NCBI GenBank assembly: GCA_016550405.1
Contig: JABXGX010000274.1
Coordinates: 1 to 7,877, forward strand
Length of the DNA: 7,877 nt
DNA from: an archaeon
GTDB taxonomy: Archaea; Asgardarchaeota; Hermodarchaeia; Hermodarchaeales; Hermodarchaeaceae
Direction: 5' to 3'
The position numbers were made by a program, and so were the translations under genes. Within the stretch, counting starts at the first letter, position 1; each line of letters opens with the position of its first letter. The notes below the pieces were generated by a model. The model searched no databases and was not told the DNA's origin. It was given only the letters and a program-made list of their open reading frames with translations. Shown piece by piece: positions 7,069 to 7,877 of the stretch.

Positions 7069-7863
7069 ATGAAAGTTGCAGTTGCTGGGAAAGGCGGGGT
7101 GGGTAAAACCCTCATCGCTGGAACGCTCGCTCGATTCCTTGGTAGAGAAAACATCAGGGTTTTAGCTGTTGATGCAGATCCCACCCCAACTTTAGCCACA
7201 ACTCTTGGTATTCCTCAAGAGATCGCTGCCAAGATCGTGCCACTAACTGAAAATGACGAACTTGTTGAAGAACGCACAGGCATGGATAAAAGAACTTACG
7301 GGGGAATGTTCAAACTCAATCCCCGAGTCTCAGATCTAGCCGAAAAATATGGTGTGGCTGGCCCTGATAACACGACACTCCTTGTGGCAGGAACGGTAAC
7401 AATTGGTGGTTCAGGCTGCATGTGCCCTGCAGGTGCTATGCTTAAGGCGCTTATCCGGTACCTCATTGTGGGCACTGATGAAGCCTTTGTCATGGACCTT
7501 GAAGCAGGTATCGAGAATCTCGGTCGCGGCACCTCCCGAGGAATGGATGCGCTCATTGCCGTAGTTGAGCCTGGACAGACCTCCATTAACACAGTTCAAC
7601 GAATTCAGAAACTTGCTAAAGACATCGGAGTTGATACAGTCTATGCAGTTGGAAACAAAGTGATGGATGAGCTGGATCAATCAACTATAGAAAATACCCT
7701 ACAGGAAATGAATATTCCACTCTTGACTATCGTGCCTTTTGACAAAGCAATCCGTCATGCCAATCTGAAAGGGCAAGCCCCAATTGATTTCGCACCCGAT
7801 TCCTCCGCTATCCAATCCATCAAAGCGATGATCCCTGAACTTCGCCGTCGCTTAAATACCTAA
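7069..7863 (+). CDS. cooC: CooC-type P-loop ATPase, carbon monoxide dehydrogenase nickel-insertion protein
   Basis: 264 residues, normal for CooC. This MinD/SIMIBI-class ATPase binds nickel at a dimer interface and, using ATP, helps load it into the C-cluster of Ni-CODH. Seen: a deviant Walker A GKGGVGKT (7-14, with signature Lys8); VDADPTPTLA (35-44), covering the switch I region; the CooC nickel motif Cys-Met-Cys (C117, C119) within GGSGCMCPAGAMLKAL; the switch II and family signature DLEAGIENLGRGTSRGMD (143-160); and VGNK (194-197) for base recognition. All expected key residues are present, so it should be active. It is the third gene of the plus-strand cluster, 66 bases after the FwdB-like gene. 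Its client CODH (CdhA or CooS) is not in the window, but its presence ties the cluster to CO/acetyl-CoA metabolism. The window ends 14 bases after the stop, so further operon genes may follow. Confidence 0.92.
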   Translation: MKVAVAGKGGVGKTLIAGTLARFLGRENIRVLAVDADPTPTLATTLGIPQEIAAKIVPLTENDELVEERTGMDKRTYGGMFKLNPRVSDLAEKYGVAGPDNTTLLVAGTVTIGGSGCMCPAGAMLKALIRYLIVGTDEAFVMDLEAGIENLGRGTSRGMDALIAVVEPGQTSINTVQRIQKLAKDIGVDTVYAVGNKVMDELDQSTIENTLQEMNIPLLTIVPFDKAIRHANLKGQAPIDFAPDSSAIQSIKAMIPELRRRLNT

Positions 7864-7877
7864 AATACTAAAACATA

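Noticed and set aside
7296..7592. 98-residue minus-strand open frame opposite the cooC-like gene
   Set aside because: It is a shadow frame of the strongly conserved CooC coding sequence with no domain of its own.

Overview
The window looks archaeal. Start codons are preceded by GGTG/GGTGA ribosome-binding sequences. It encodes an HdrA-MvhD fusion, a formylmethanofuran dehydrogenase subunit B homologue and a CooC-type ATPase. It also carries a secreted beta-propeller protein of a type common in archaea, here with a cytosolic zinc-finger tail. This mix of C1/heterodisulfide-reductase enzymes with a RING/PHD-like finger fits an uncultivated anaerobic archaeon, perhaps an Asgard lineage such as a Thorarchaeota relative. 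That placement is inference, not proof.

Layout. Left third, minus strand: a broken beta-propeller gene (1-719, cut by the window edge) lies directly downstream of an intact paralogue (802-2526). The intact gene encodes a signal peptide, seven propeller blades, one transmembrane helix and a zinc ribbon plus cross-brace-like zinc finger. Middle, minus strand: a large gene for HdrA fused to MvhD (2595-5036), a flavin and multi-[Fe-S] electron-transfer or bifurcation subunit. Right third, plus strand, divergent from hdrA: a three-gene cluster. It encodes a small iron-sulfur protein (CdhE/AcsC-type Fe-S domain plus dicluster ferredoxin, 5215-5682), a full-length FwdB-like protein (5719-7002) and a CooC-like nickel-insertion ATPase (7069-7863). 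The gaps are 36 and 66 bases. The divergent intergenic region (about 180 bases) holds three copies of TTGTTA.

How the genes may work together. HdrA-MvhD, the ferredoxin-like protein and the FwdB homologue all belong to families that move low-potential electrons into C1 chemistry, the methyl branch of the archaeal Wood-Ljungdahl pathway. CooC serves carbon monoxide dehydrogenase in the carbonyl branch. The most unusual point is that the FwdB homologue keeps its N-terminal four-cysteine [4Fe-4S] site but appears to have lost all three active-site residues of true FwdB: the tungsten/molybdenum cysteine (now Glu115), the adjacent histidine (now Tyr116) and the arginine (now Ile290). No FwdA, C or D partner is present in the window. 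The cluster may therefore be a repurposed, non-formate-reducing Fwd-derived electron-transfer or maturation module tied to CODH, which to my knowledge is not a described system. No RNA genes, CRISPR arrays or mobile elements were recognised.
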